Part shown: piece by piece, positions 1-7,613 of the stretch
Numbering within the stretch: position 1 is the stretch's first letter
Layout of the letters: every line of letters starts with the position of its first letter
DNA from: Miltoncostaea sp050249835
Lineage (GTDB): Bacteria > Actinomycetota > Thermoleophilia > Miltoncostaeales > Miltoncostaeaceae
NCBI GenBank assembly: GCA_050249835.1
Contig: JBFWPT010000007.1
Span: 1 to 64,000 of the forward strand
DNA: 64,000 nt
Reading direction: 5' to 3'
Program-made: the position numbers and the translations under genes
Notes under the pieces: generated by a model
What the model was told of the DNA's origin: nothing
What the model saw: only the letters and a program-made list of their open reading frames with translations
Database searches by the model: none

Positions 1-1
1 G

Positions 2-127
2 CTCACGCGGGTCGGCCTGGTCGATGCCACGGGCCGCCCCCTCATCTCCTTCCACGGGCTTCGTCACACCGCGGCGTCGATCATGCTCGCGCGGGGTGTG
101 CCGCTGATCGTGGTCTCGCGTCAGCTG
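2..127 (+). pseudogene. Tyrosine recombinase (phage-type integrase), internal fragment
   Basis: Forty-two codons, open at the left edge of the window, read as the box-II part of a tyrosine recombinase: ISFHGLRHTAASIMLARGVP. This gives the H-x-L-R-H motif, followed by the helix that normally leads into L-G-H-S and the catalytic Tyr. After VVSRQL (position 127) family similarity stops abruptly; the frame runs on as an Arg/Pro-rich string antisense to deoA and ends near position 180. The catalytic Tyr is therefore missing. Seen: the motif and the break. Inferred: remnant of an integrated element, or an assembly join. The upstream part lies outside the window. Confidence 0.75.
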
Positions 128-593
128 CGGCGGCGATCGCCACCCCGATGTCCGCGAGCTGATCGACGAACCGCTCGTTGGTGAGGTCCGTGCGGAAGCC
201 GGCGACGGCCTCCAGCTTGTCGAGCGTCCCGCCCGTGTGGCCGAGCCCGCGGCCCGAGAGCTGCGGGACGGCCGCCCCGCAGGCCGCGACGAGGGGGCAG
301 AGGGGGAGCGAGAGCTTGTCGCCGACGCCGCCGGTGGAGTGCTTGTCGACGGTCGGGAACGGGACGCGCGAGAGGTCGAGCCGCACCCCGGAGCGGATCA
401 TGGCGTCGGTCCAGACCGCCAGCTCCTGCGGCGTCATCCCGTGCAGGAAGATCGCCATCAGCAGCGCGGACGCCTGCTCGTCGGCCACCTCGCCCGCGGT
501 GTAGGCCCCGATGAACCAGCGGATCTGGTCGTCCCTCAGCTCGTGGCCGTCCCGCTTGGCGCGGATGACGTCCACCGCCGAGTGGGTCCTCAT
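128..593 (-). pseudogene. deoA: Thymidine/pyrimidine-nucleoside phosphorylase, C-terminally truncated
   Basis: Thymidine phosphorylase splits thymidine or deoxyuridine with phosphate to base and deoxyribose-1-phosphate. The frame starts MRTHSAVDVIRAKRDG, a typical family N-terminus, and carries KHSTGGVGDK and the signature SGRGLGHTGGTLDKLEA. Only about 155 of the roughly 430 residues are present: similarity ends at DIGVAIAAA, where the integrase fragment begins on the opposite strand. The ATG at 593 overlaps the cdd stop as ATGA, so it belonged to the HAD-cdd-deoA chain. The phosphate/base domain is lost, so activity is not expected unless the join is an assembly artefact. Confidence 0.8.
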
Positions 594-1000
594 CTCCCGG
601 ATCGGGTCTCCAGGGCGTCGGGGCCGAACGCGCCCGGCAGCAGGGCGCCGAGGGTCACGGGGCCGTCCTCGCCGTCGAGCAGCAGGTCCGGGCCGCCGTG
701 CTCGTGGAGGAGCTGGCGGCAGCGCCCGCAGGGCGCGAGCGGCCTCCCGTCCCCCGCGACGACCGCGACGGCGACCAGGCGCCCCCCGCCGGTGGCGGCG
801 AGGTCCGTGACGAGCCCGCACTCGGCGCAGAGGCCCAGGCCGTAGGAGGCGTTCTCGACGTTGCACCCGCGCACGACGCGCCCGTCGTCGGCCAGCCCCG
901 CGGCGCCCACCAGCACCCCGGAGTAGGGGGCGTAGGAGCGGCGCGTCATCTCCACGGCGGCCTCCCGCAGGGCCGGCCAGTCCACCCCCCGCCCGCTCAC
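590..1000 (-). CDS. cdd: Cytidine deaminase
   Basis: Zinc-dependent hydrolytic deamination of cytidine and deoxycytidine to uridine and deoxyuridine in pyrimidine salvage. The small homotetrameric CDA type is shown by CNVENASYGLGLCAECG (zinc Cys and catalytic Glu) and PCGRCRQ (two more zinc Cys). About 136 residues is the normal length. I prefer the GTG at 1000, which overlaps the upstream HAD stop as GTGA, over the ATG at 1012. The product would feed the adjoining thymidine phosphorylase, which is broken here. Confidence 0.93.
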   Translation of the reverse strand: MSGRGVDWPALREAAVEMTRRSYAPYSGVLVGAAGLADDGRVVRGCNVENASYGLGLCAECGLVTDLAATGGGRLVAVAVVAGDGRPLAPCGRCRQLLHEHGGPDLLLDGEDGPVTLGALLPGAFGPDALETRSGR

Positions 1001-1713
1001 GCGCCGCCCCATTCGGCGAGGCGGTCGACCGCGGCCGGCGCCTCCCGGATCTCGCGGACGCGCGCGAGGCGCGGGTGGGACTCGTCGATCTCGGCGTGCT
1101 CCAGGTCCCAGGTGATGCGGTACGGCACGTGGACCCCGGCGCCGCCCAGCTCCAGCACGGGCGCGATGTCCGAGCGCACCGAGTTGCCGATCATGCAGAA
1201 CGCGGCGGGCCGCGCCCCCAGGCGCGTGAGCACCCGCGCGTAGGTCGGCGGGTCCTTCTCCGCCACGATCTCGACGCTCTCGAACAGCTCGCCCAGGCCG
1301 GAGGCCGCGACCTTCGACTCCTGGTGGAACAGGTCGCCCTTGCTGATGAGCACCAGCCGGCGGCCGCTGCCGGAGAGCTCGCCGAGCGTCTCGGCGACGC
1401 CGTCGAGGAGCTCCACCGGGTGGCCCATGAGCTCCTTGCCCATGGTGAGGATGCGCTCCACGGCCTGCCCGTCGATGCGGTGGCCGGTGAGCGTGAGGGC
1501 CGTCTCGATCATGGAGAGGGTGAAGCCCTTCACCCCGTAGCCGAAGATCGCGAGGTTGCGCCGCTCGGTCTCGACGAGGGCCGTGTGGATCGTGTCCGCG
1601 TCCTCGACCCAGGGCCTCAGGAGATCGAGGTACCGCTCCTCGGTCACGGCGAAATGCCCCTCGCTGTGCCAGAGGGTGTCGTCCGCGTCGACGCCGATCA
1701 GGTCGATGGCCAC
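997..1713 (-). CDS. HAD-superfamily hydrolase
   Basis: Haloacid-dehalogenase-fold phosphatase, 238 residues, probably cytosolic. Motif I is DADDTLW at the N-terminus (nucleophile Asp in a D-x-D-x-T variant), motif II/III are around LISKGD, and motif IV is IGNSVRSDI. A helical cap lies between residues about 20 and 100. The substrate is unknown; position at the head of a cdd-deoA chain suggests a nucleotide or sugar phosphate (inference). The GTG at 1713 lies 6 bases after a TACACT hexamer, giving a leaderless layout. The 3' end overlaps cdd. Confidence 0.85.
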   Translation of the reverse strand: MAIDLIGVDADDTLWHSEGHFAVTEERYLDLLRPWVEDADTIHTALVETERRNLAIFGYGVKGFTLSMIETALTLTGHRIDGQAVERILTMGKELMGHPVELLDGVAETLGELSGSGRRLVLISKGDLFHQESKVAASGLGELFESVEIVAEKDPPTYARVLTRLGARPAAFCMIGNSVRSDIAPVLELGGAGVHVPYRITWDLEHAEIDESHPRLARVREIREAPAAVDRLAEWGGA

Positions 1714-1719
1714 GGACGG

Positions 1720-1725
1720 AGTGTA
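1720..1725 (-). promoter_or_regulatory. -10-like TACACT for a leaderless HAD-cdd-deoA transcript
   Basis: Read on the minus strand, TACACT ends 6 bases before the GTG at 1713, so a start point about 7 bases downstream would coincide with the start codon. No Shine-Dalgarno sequence lies between. It faces the divergent add promoter 33 bases away. Inferred from spacing; no clear -35 element. Confidence 0.4.
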
Positions 1726-1757
1726 GAGCGGGACGCGCCGCGCGCCCCGCGGGGCGC

Positions 1758-1763
1758 TAGCGT
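1758..1763 (+). promoter_or_regulatory. -10-like TAGCGT for leaderless add
   Basis: TAGCGT is followed by six bases (TGGCCC) and then the ATG of add at 1770, leaving no room for a ribosome binding site. The same hexamer with the same spacing precedes the DsbA-family gene at 58144, which supports a functional element. No convincing -35 box is visible. Confidence 0.45.
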
Positions 1764-1769
1764 TGGCCC

Positions 1770-2843
1770 ATGAGACTCGACACGGACAATGTGGTGCAGG
1801 CGCCCAAGGTGCTCCTGCACGATCACCTCGACGGCGGGGTGCGCCCCGCGACGATCGTCGAGCTGGCCGCCGAGGGCGGCTACGACGGGCTCCCCACGAC
1901 CGACCCGGAGGAGCTGCGGCAGGTCATCTCGCGGGGGGCGAACCGCAACGACCTGGTCCTCTACCTGGAGACGTTCGCCCACACCGTCGCCGTCATGCAG
2001 ACGCGCGAGGCGCTGGAGCGCGTCGCCGCCGAGTGCGCGGAGGACCTCGCGGCCGACGGCGTCGTGTACGCGGAGATCCGCTTCGCGCCCGAACTGCACA
2101 TCGAGCAGGGCCTGACGCTGGACGAGGTGGTGGACGCCGTGCTCGCCGGGTTCGCGCGCGGCAGCGAGGGCAAGGGCATCACCATCCGGGTGCTCTGCTC
2201 GGCGATGCGCCAGCAGGCGAGCTCCCTGGAGATCGCCGAGCTGGCCCTGCGCCACCGCGACCGCGGGGTCTGCGGCTTCGACATCGCGGGGCCCGAGGCG
2301 GGGCACCCGCCGTCGCGCCACCTGGACGCCTTCTCGCGCGTGATGCGCGACGACTTCCACATCACCATCCACGCGGGCGAGGCGTTCGGCCTGCCCTCGA
2401 TCGCCGAGGCGCTGCACGTCTGCGGCGCCGAGCGGCTCGGCCACGGCGTGCGGATCGTCGACGACATCACGGGGAGCGCGGAGGAGGGCTACACCCTGGG
2501 GCGCCTGGCGGCCTACGTGCGCGACCGGCGCGTGCCGCTGGAGATGTGCCCCAGCTCGAACGTCCACGTCGGGGCTGCGCCGTCGCTCGCCGAGCACCCG
2601 ATCGGGCTGCTCACCCGGCTGCGGTTCCGCGTGACCGTCAACACGGACAACCGGCTGATGAGCGACACGAGCATGTCGAAGGAGTTCCTGCTGCTCGGCG
2701 AGACCTTCGGCTGGGACCTGGCCGACATGCGCTGGGCGACGATCAACGCGATGAAGAGCGCCTTCCTGCCGTTCGACGAGCGGCTGCACCTCATCAACCG
2801 CATCATCAAGCCCGGCTACGCGATGCTGGGGGCCGAGGGGTAG
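1770..2843 (+). CDS. add: Adenosine deaminase
   Basis: Zn-dependent TIM-barrel deaminase converting adenosine and deoxyadenosine to inosine and deoxyinosine, which PNP encoded at 10250 can then phosphorolyse. Visible motifs: zinc HDHLDG near residue 18, HAGEAFG (zinc His and catalytic Glu) near residue 205, the GHG helix (ERLGHGVRI), and the C-terminal metal Asp in VNTDNRLMSDTSM, with TDN where many relatives have TDD. The length of 357 residues is normal. Transcribed alone on the plus strand, divergent from the HAD-cdd genes. Confidence 0.93.
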   Translation: MRLDTDNVVQAPKVLLHDHLDGGVRPATIVELAAEGGYDGLPTTDPEELRQVISRGANRNDLVLYLETFAHTVAVMQTREALERVAAECAEDLAADGVVYAEIRFAPELHIEQGLTLDEVVDAVLAGFARGSEGKGITIRVLCSAMRQQASSLEIAELALRHRDRGVCGFDIAGPEAGHPPSRHLDAFSRVMRDDFHITIHAGEAFGLPSIAEALHVCGAERLGHGVRIVDDITGSAEEGYTLGRLAAYVRDRRVPLEMCPSSNVHVGAAPSLAEHPIGLLTRLRFRVTVNTDNRLMSDTSMSKEFLLLGETFGWDLADMRWATINAMKSAFLPFDERLHLINRIIKPGYAMLGAEG

Positions 2844-2858
2844 GGCCCGCCGGGGCCC
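2843..2858. terminator. GC-rich hairpin between convergent add and LOG genes
   Basis: GGGCCC, a short GCCG loop and GGGCCC form a hairpin at the add stop codon, between convergent genes. There is no T-run, so intrinsic termination is uncertain; it could act in both directions. Confidence 0.35.
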
Positions 2859-2863
2859 CGCCG

Positions 2864-3463
2864 TCAGATGGCGGAGGGGCCCCCGTCCATCCACTTGTCG
2901 ATGCCCCGCGGCTCCCAGGCCGCGAGGGCGTCGAGGAGCGCCCCCGGCGCATCGCCGGAGATCAGCAGGCCCCGGTGCTCGGGACGCACGAACCGCTCGT
3001 CCCGGGCGCGGTCGAGGAGGGCGGTGAGCGGCTCCCAGTAGCCGTTGACGTCGAGCACCCCGACCGGCTTGGCGTGGATGCCGAGCTGCGTCCAGGTGAG
3101 CGCCTCGACGAGCTCCTCGATCGTCCCCACGCCGCCCGGGAGGGCGATGAAGGCGTCGGAGCGCTCGGCCATCAGGAACTTGCGCTCGTGCATCGAGCCC
3201 ACCACGAGCAGCTCGGTGAGGTCGACCTTGGAGATCTCCCGGGCGTGGAGCGAGGCCGGGATGATCCCCGTGACCGGCGCCCCGCCCGCGAGGGCGGCGT
3301 TGGCCGCGACGCCCATGAGCCCGACCGTCCCGCCGCCGTAGACCATCCCGAGGCCCCGGCGCGCGATCTCCGCCCCGAGCGCCGCGGCGGCCTCCGCGTA
3401 GGCGGGATCGGCCCCGGGGGAGGACCCGGCGTAGACGCAGACGGTGCGGATGGTCGTGGGCAC
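2864..3463 (-). CDS. LOG-family protein (nucleoside 5'-monophosphate phosphoribohydrolase)
   Basis: A 199-residue Rossmann-fold protein of the Lonely-Guy/TIGR00730 type. Members cleave the N-glycosidic bond of AMP or cytokinin riboside monophosphates, releasing base and ribose-5-phosphate. Key motif PGGVGTIEELVEALTWTQ (PGGxGTxxE) is at about residue 110, with the early CVYAGSS and YGGGTVGLMG loops. The GTG at 3463 follows TAGGAT by 8 bases, again leaderless. Its place beside nucleoside catabolism fits a purine-related role. Monophosphate hydrolase activity is family knowledge, not shown here. Confidence 0.88.
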   Translation of the reverse strand: MPTTIRTVCVYAGSSPGADPAYAEAAAALGAEIARRGLGMVYGGGTVGLMGVAANAALAGGAPVTGIIPASLHAREISKVDLTELLVVGSMHERKFLMAERSDAFIALPGGVGTIEELVEALTWTQLGIHAKPVGVLDVNGYWEPLTALLDRARDERFVRPEHRGLLISGDAPGALLDALAAWEPRGIDKWMDGGPSAI

Positions 3464-3485
3464 GGCCGCGGATCCTAGTGCTCCG

Positions 3486-4385
3486 CTACGGCCGCGCCCC
3501 CGGCCGCGTCACGACCGAGGCGGCACGGGAGCAGGCAGCCGCGAGCGCGGCCTCCGGGTCGGCCCCGGCCGCGCGGGTCGCGAGCCAGGCGGCGGCGAAG
3601 GCGTCGCCCGCCCCGGTCGTGTCCACCACCGGCCCCGGCGGCGGGGCGGCGGGAACCCGCGCGGCGCCCCCGGCGGGGCCGCGCCAGAGCGCGCCGTCGC
3701 CGCCGAGCTTCACCACAACCTCCGGGTGCGCCGCCCGGAGCGCCGTGGCGACCGTCTCCGGGTCGCGCGTGCCGCACAGCACCTCCGCCTCGTCCAGGGT
3801 GACGAACAGCAGCCCCACCCCGGCCACCAGGTCGCGGAAGAGGCCGGCCCCCGCCTCGGCGAGCGGGGCCGCGGACGCCGGGTCGACCGACGTCCCCATC
3901 CCCGCCTCCCGTGCCCGGCGCAGCGCGGTGAGGGCGGCGTCCCGGGTGGAGGGGCGCAGCAGCGTGTAGCCGCTCACGTGGAGGTGCCCGCCTGCGACGA
4001 AGGCGGCGTCCGGCAGGTCGTCCGCCGACAGCAGCGCGTTCGCCCCGGCGTCCGGCAGCATCGTGCGCTCGCCGGACGCGTCAACCAGCACCACGCACGC
4101 GCCGGTCGAGGCCCCCGGCGCGACGGAGAGCAGCGGCTCCACGCCCGCCTCCCGCAGCGCGGCCTCCGCCGCGCGCCCGGCGTCGTCGTCGCCCACCCGG
4201 CCCACGAAGACGGCCCGCGCGCCCAGGGACCCGAGCCACGCCGCCGTGTTCGCGCCCGACCCGCCCGGCCGCATCACGATGCGCGCCGGCGTGTCGCTGG
4301 CGTGGGCCAGCGGCCCCTCGACGACGGCCACCACGTCCGTCATCACGTCCCCCAGCACCACCACCGGGGGCCGCCCCGCGCTCAC
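3486..4385 (-). CDS. psuK: PfkB-family sugar kinase, probable pseudouridine kinase
   Basis: Ribokinase-fold kinase of 299 residues. The N-terminal VVLGDVMTDVVAVVEG, the glycine-rich substrate loop RPGGSGANTAAWLGSLGA and the C-terminal PfkB signature DTTGAGDAFAAAW with catalytic Asp are all visible. It starts with a GTG that overlaps the psuG stop (GTGA). That coupling suggests it phosphorylates pseudouridine to pseudouridine-5'-phosphate, the PsuG substrate (inference from context; ribose or other nucleosides are alternatives). Last gene of the PNP-led chain. Confidence 0.85.
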   Translation of the reverse strand: MSAGRPPVVVLGDVMTDVVAVVEGPLAHASDTPARIVMRPGGSGANTAAWLGSLGARAVFVGRVGDDDAGRAAEAALREAGVEPLLSVAPGASTGACVVLVDASGERTMLPDAGANALLSADDLPDAAFVAGGHLHVSGYTLLRPSTRDAALTALRRAREAGMGTSVDPASAAPLAEAGAGLFRDLVAGVGLLFVTLDEAEVLCGTRDPETVATALRAAHPEVVVKLGGDGALWRGPAGGAARVPAAPPPGPVVDTTGAGDAFAAAWLATRAAGADPEAALAAACSRAASVVTRPGARP

Positions 4386-5281
4386 CCGGCCAGCGCCCCC
4401 GCGATCCGCGCGGCCAGGGTCGCGTTGCGCAGCACCAGCGTCACGTTGGCCCGCAGGCTCTCGCCCCCGGTCCGCTCGTGGAAGTGCCCGAGCACGAAGG
4501 GCGTCGCCTCCTTGCCCGTCGCCCCCGCCGCCTCCGCGGCCGACAGCGCCTCCGCGAGCACGCGGTCGTGAAGCTCCGGCTCCATCTCCTCGTCCGCGGG
4601 GAGCGGGTTCGTCACCACGACGGCCTGCGGCAGCTCCAGGCGCCGCCGCGCGACCTGGATCGCCGCGACCTCGGCCGGGTCGTCCACCCGCCACGGCACC
4701 GCGTGGCCGGAGTCGGCCAGGTAGAAGCCGGCCAGCCGGTCCGTGCCGAACCCGAGCACCGGGACGTGCAGCGTCTCCAGGCGCTCCATGGTCGCCGCGA
4801 CGTCGAGGATCGACTTGATCCCGGCGCACACCACCACGATCGGGGTGGCGGCCAGGGCGGTCAGGTCGCCGGACTCGTCGAAGGTGCTGGAGGCCTCGCG
4901 GTGGACGCCCCCGAGGCCCCCGGTCGCGAACACGGGGATCCCCGCCAGCGACGCCGCGTGGGCGGTGCTCGCGACGGTGGTCGCGCCCGCGATGCCGCGC
5001 ACCAGGGCGGGCCCGAGGTCGCGGACACCGAGCTTGGCGACGTCCTCGCGCCCGGCGATCTCCTCCAGGGCCGCGTCGTCCAGGCCGATCCGGAGGCTCC
5101 CGCCGAGCACCGCCACCGTCGCCGGCACGGCGCCCTCGGCGCGCACGGCGCCCTCGATCTCCCGGGCGACGCGCAGGTTGTCCGGGCGCGGCAGCCCGTG
5201 GGCGATGATGGTCGACTCCAGCGCCACCACGGGCCGCCCCTCCGCGAGGGCCGCGGCCACCTCCGGGGAGGTCTGCAGCAT
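4382..5281 (-). CDS. psuG: Pseudouridine-5'-phosphate glycosidase
   Basis: Cleaves the C-C glycosidic bond of pseudouridine 5'-phosphate to uracil and ribose-5-phosphate (family knowledge). The 299 residues show VVALESTIIAHGLPRPDN at the N-terminus, catalytic-lysine region AKLGVRDL, GGLGGVHR, the metal-binding SGDLTAL stretch and KSILD. The ATG at 5281 overlaps the stop of the ALDH-like gene (TGATG), and its own stop overlaps the kinase GTG, so translation is probably coupled through the whole chain. Confidence 0.93.
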   Translation of the reverse strand: MLQTSPEVAAALAEGRPVVALESTIIAHGLPRPDNLRVAREIEGAVRAEGAVPATVAVLGGSLRIGLDDAALEEIAGREDVAKLGVRDLGPALVRGIAGATTVASTAHAASLAGIPVFATGGLGGVHREASSTFDESGDLTALAATPIVVVCAGIKSILDVAATMERLETLHVPVLGFGTDRLAGFYLADSGHAVPWRVDDPAEVAAIQVARRRLELPQAVVVTNPLPADEEMEPELHDRVLAEALSAAEAAGATGKEATPFVLGHFHERTGGESLRANVTLVLRNATLAARIAGALAG

Positions 5282-6123
5282 CAGATGCGGGCCGGGTGCC
5301 AGACGGTGCGGATCTCGCAGAAGGCCATCGCCGTCTCCAGATCCTCCCGCCCGCCGGTGCGCGGGGTGCGCTTGAGGTTGTCCGCGGTCCGCCGTTCCAG
5401 GTCGGCCCGCAGGTCCTCGGGCGCCCCGCTCAGGTCGATCAGGTCGACGTCCTCGTGGTCCGCGAGCCACGGCAGCAGCTGCGCCCCGTCGCCGGTGAGC
5501 AGGTTGACCACGCCGCCCGGCACGTCGGAGGTCGCCATCACCTCGCCCAGGGTGCTCGTCACGAGGGCCGCCGCCCCGCCCGCGACCGCGACCGCGGCGT
5601 TGCCCGTGGCGAGCGCCGGCAGCACCAGGCCCAGGACCCCGCGGACCCCGTCGTCGTCCGGGCACGCGAGCGCGCAGACGCCGAGGGGGACGGGGTGGGA
5701 GAGGTTGAGGAAGGGGCCGCCGACCGGGTTCACGCCCCCCACGAGCTGGTCGAGCTTGTCGGCCATCCCCGCCCACCAGACGGCCGCGTCCACGGCGGCC
5801 TCGACGTCGGCCCGGGCCGCGTCCGCGTCGACGCCCACGGCGGCGAGCTCGCCCGCGAGCTGCGCGGAGCGGCCCTCCAGCACCTCGGCGATGCGGTAGA
5901 GGATCTGCGCCCGGTTGTACGCCGTCCGCCCGGCCCACCCGCCCTGGGCTCCGCGCGCCGCGCGCACCGCCTCGCGGGCGTCCTTGCGCGACGCCCGGGC
6001 CACGTGGGCGAGCAGCGTCCCGTCGGGCGCCGTCACCGCGAAGGTGCGGCCGCTCTCGGAGCGCGGGAACGCGCCCCCGATGAAGAGCTTGTAGGTCTTG
6101 CGGACCTCGACCCGCTCGCTCAC
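5281..6123 (-). CDS. Half-length aldehyde-dehydrogenase-like protein lacking the catalytic domain
   Basis: A 280-residue protein homologous only to the N-terminal part of ALDHs. It has KLFIGGAFPRSESGRTF, YRIAEVLEGRS and PATGN/GGVVNLLTG-type nucleotide-fold segments, then goes straight to DLIDLSGAPEDL and a C-terminus ending IRTVWHP. The catalytic Cys block and about 200 residues are absent, so catalysis is not expected. It starts at a GTG overlapping the stop of the full ALDH (GTGA). I recall similar short ALDHs beside deoC in other actinobacteria, which argues for a conserved partner or regulatory subunit rather than a decaying gene (inference). Confidence 0.75.
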   Translation of the reverse strand: MSERVEVRKTYKLFIGGAFPRSESGRTFAVTAPDGTLLAHVARASRKDAREAVRAARGAQGGWAGRTAYNRAQILYRIAEVLEGRSAQLAGELAAVGVDADAARADVEAAVDAAVWWAGMADKLDQLVGGVNPVGGPFLNLSHPVPLGVCALACPDDDGVRGVLGLVLPALATGNAAVAVAGGAAALVTSTLGEVMATSDVPGGVVNLLTGDGAQLLPWLADHEDVDLIDLSGAPEDLRADLERRTADNLKRTPRTGGREDLETAMAFCEIRTVWHPARI

Positions 6124-7613
6124 GCGACGCCCTCCAGCGAGAGGTACTCGGTGAGCCCCTGGCGGCCGCCCTCGCGCCCGAAGCCGGACTCCTTGACGCC
6201 CCCGAACGGGCTCGCCGGGTCGAAGCGGTTGAACGTGTTGGCCCAGATCACCCCGGCCCGCAGGCGCTCGGCCACCCAGAGGATGCGCGAGCCCTTCTCG
6301 GTCCACACGCCGGCCGACAGGCCGTACCGGGTGGCGTTGGCCTTCGCGACGCCCTCCTCCTCGGTGCGGAAGGTCTGCACCGCCAGCACCGGGCCGAAGA
6401 CCTCCTCGCGCACGATCGTCTCCGACCCGCCCAGGCCGCTGACGATGGTGGGCGGGAAGAAGAAGCCGCGCTCCGGCAGCGGCCGCGACGACTGGTCGAT
6501 GCGGCAGCCCGCCTCGGCGGCGCCGTCCACGTAGCCCTGGATGATCGCGAGCTGGGCCGCGGAGTTGATCGCCCCGACGTCCGTGTTCTTGTCGAGCGGG
6601 TCGCCGGTGCGCAGCAGCTCGATGCGCGCGCGCAGGCGCTCCAGCAGCTCGTCCGCGATCCCCTCCTGGGCGAGCAGCCGCGACCCGGCGCAGCACACGT
6701 GGCCCTGGTTGAAGAAGATCCCGTCCACGATCCCCTCGACGGCCTGGTCGAGCGCGGCGTCGTCGAAGACGAGGTGGGCGCCCTTGCCGCCCAGCTCCAG
6801 CGTCAGCCGGACGTCCGTGCCCGCGAGCTGCCGCCGGATGGCCTTGCCGACCTCGGTCGAGCCGGTGAAGGCGACCTTGTCCACGCCCGGGTGGGAGGCG
6901 AGCGCGGCGCCCGTCCCGCCGGCGCCGGTGACCACGTTGACCACGCCCGGCGGGATGCCCGCCTCGCGCACCAGGTCGGAGAGCAGCAGCGCCGTGAGCG
7001 GCGTCGTCTCGGCCGGCTTCAGCACCACCGTGTTGCCGCAGGCGAGCGCCGGGGCGATCTTCCAGGCCGCCATCAGGAGCGGGAAGTTCCAGGGGATGAT
7101 CTGCCCCACCACGCCGAGCGGGCGGGCCGTGTGGCCGGGCACCGCGAGGCCGAGCTTGTCCGCCCAGCCCGCGTGGTAGAAGAGGTGCGCGGCGGCCAGG
7201 GGGACGTCGATGTCGCGCGACTCGCGGATCGGCTTGCCGCCGTCGATCGACTCCAGCACCGCCAGCTCGCGGGCGCGGTCCTGCACCAGCCGGGCGAGCC
7301 GGAACAGGTACTTGGCGCGCTGCCGGCCCGGCATGTCGCGCCACACCTCGTCGTAGGCGCGCCGCGCCGCGCGGACCGCGTCGTCCACGTCGGCGGCGCC
7401 CGCCTCGGCCACCTCGGCGAGGGTGTCGCCGGTGGCGGGCTCGATCGTCGGGAAGGACCCGCCGTCGCGGGGCTCGCGCTCCTCGCCGTCGATCATCAGG
7501 CCGTAGCGCGGCCGGATCTCGACGATGTCGCGCCCCTCGATCGACGGGACGTAGTCGGCGAAGGTCTGCGCCAGGTCGGCGGTGCCCGCGTCCTGGCGTG
7601 GGGTCGTGGCCAT
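6120..7613 (-). CDS. NAD(P)-dependent aldehyde dehydrogenase
   Basis: Full-length ALDH of 497 residues. It has the oxyanion/cofactor stretch IIPWNFPLLMAAWKIAPAL, KPAETTPLTAL, FTGSTEVGKAI, the general-base motif LELGGKGAH and the catalytic Cys in FFNQGHVCCAGSR. Its place directly after deoC (TGATG overlap) suggests oxidation of the acetaldehyde released by DeoC to acetate. Acetaldehyde as substrate is inferred; the family is broad. Confidence 0.9.
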   Translation of the reverse strand: MATTPRQDAGTADLAQTFADYVPSIEGRDIVEIRPRYGLMIDGEEREPRDGGSFPTIEPATGDTLAEVAEAGAADVDDAVRAARRAYDEVWRDMPGRQRAKYLFRLARLVQDRARELAVLESIDGGKPIRESRDIDVPLAAAHLFYHAGWADKLGLAVPGHTARPLGVVGQIIPWNFPLLMAAWKIAPALACGNTVVLKPAETTPLTALLLSDLVREAGIPPGVVNVVTGAGGTGAALASHPGVDKVAFTGSTEVGKAIRRQLAGTDVRLTLELGGKGAHLVFDDAALDQAVEGIVDGIFFNQGHVCCAGSRLLAQEGIADELLERLRARIELLRTGDPLDKNTDVGAINSAAQLAIIQGYVDGAAEAGCRIDQSSRPLPERGFFFPPTIVSGLGGSETIVREEVFGPVLAVQTFRTEEEGVAKANATRYGLSAGVWTEKGSRILWVAERLRAGVIWANTFNRFDPASPFGGVKESGFGREGGRQGLTEYLSLEGVA

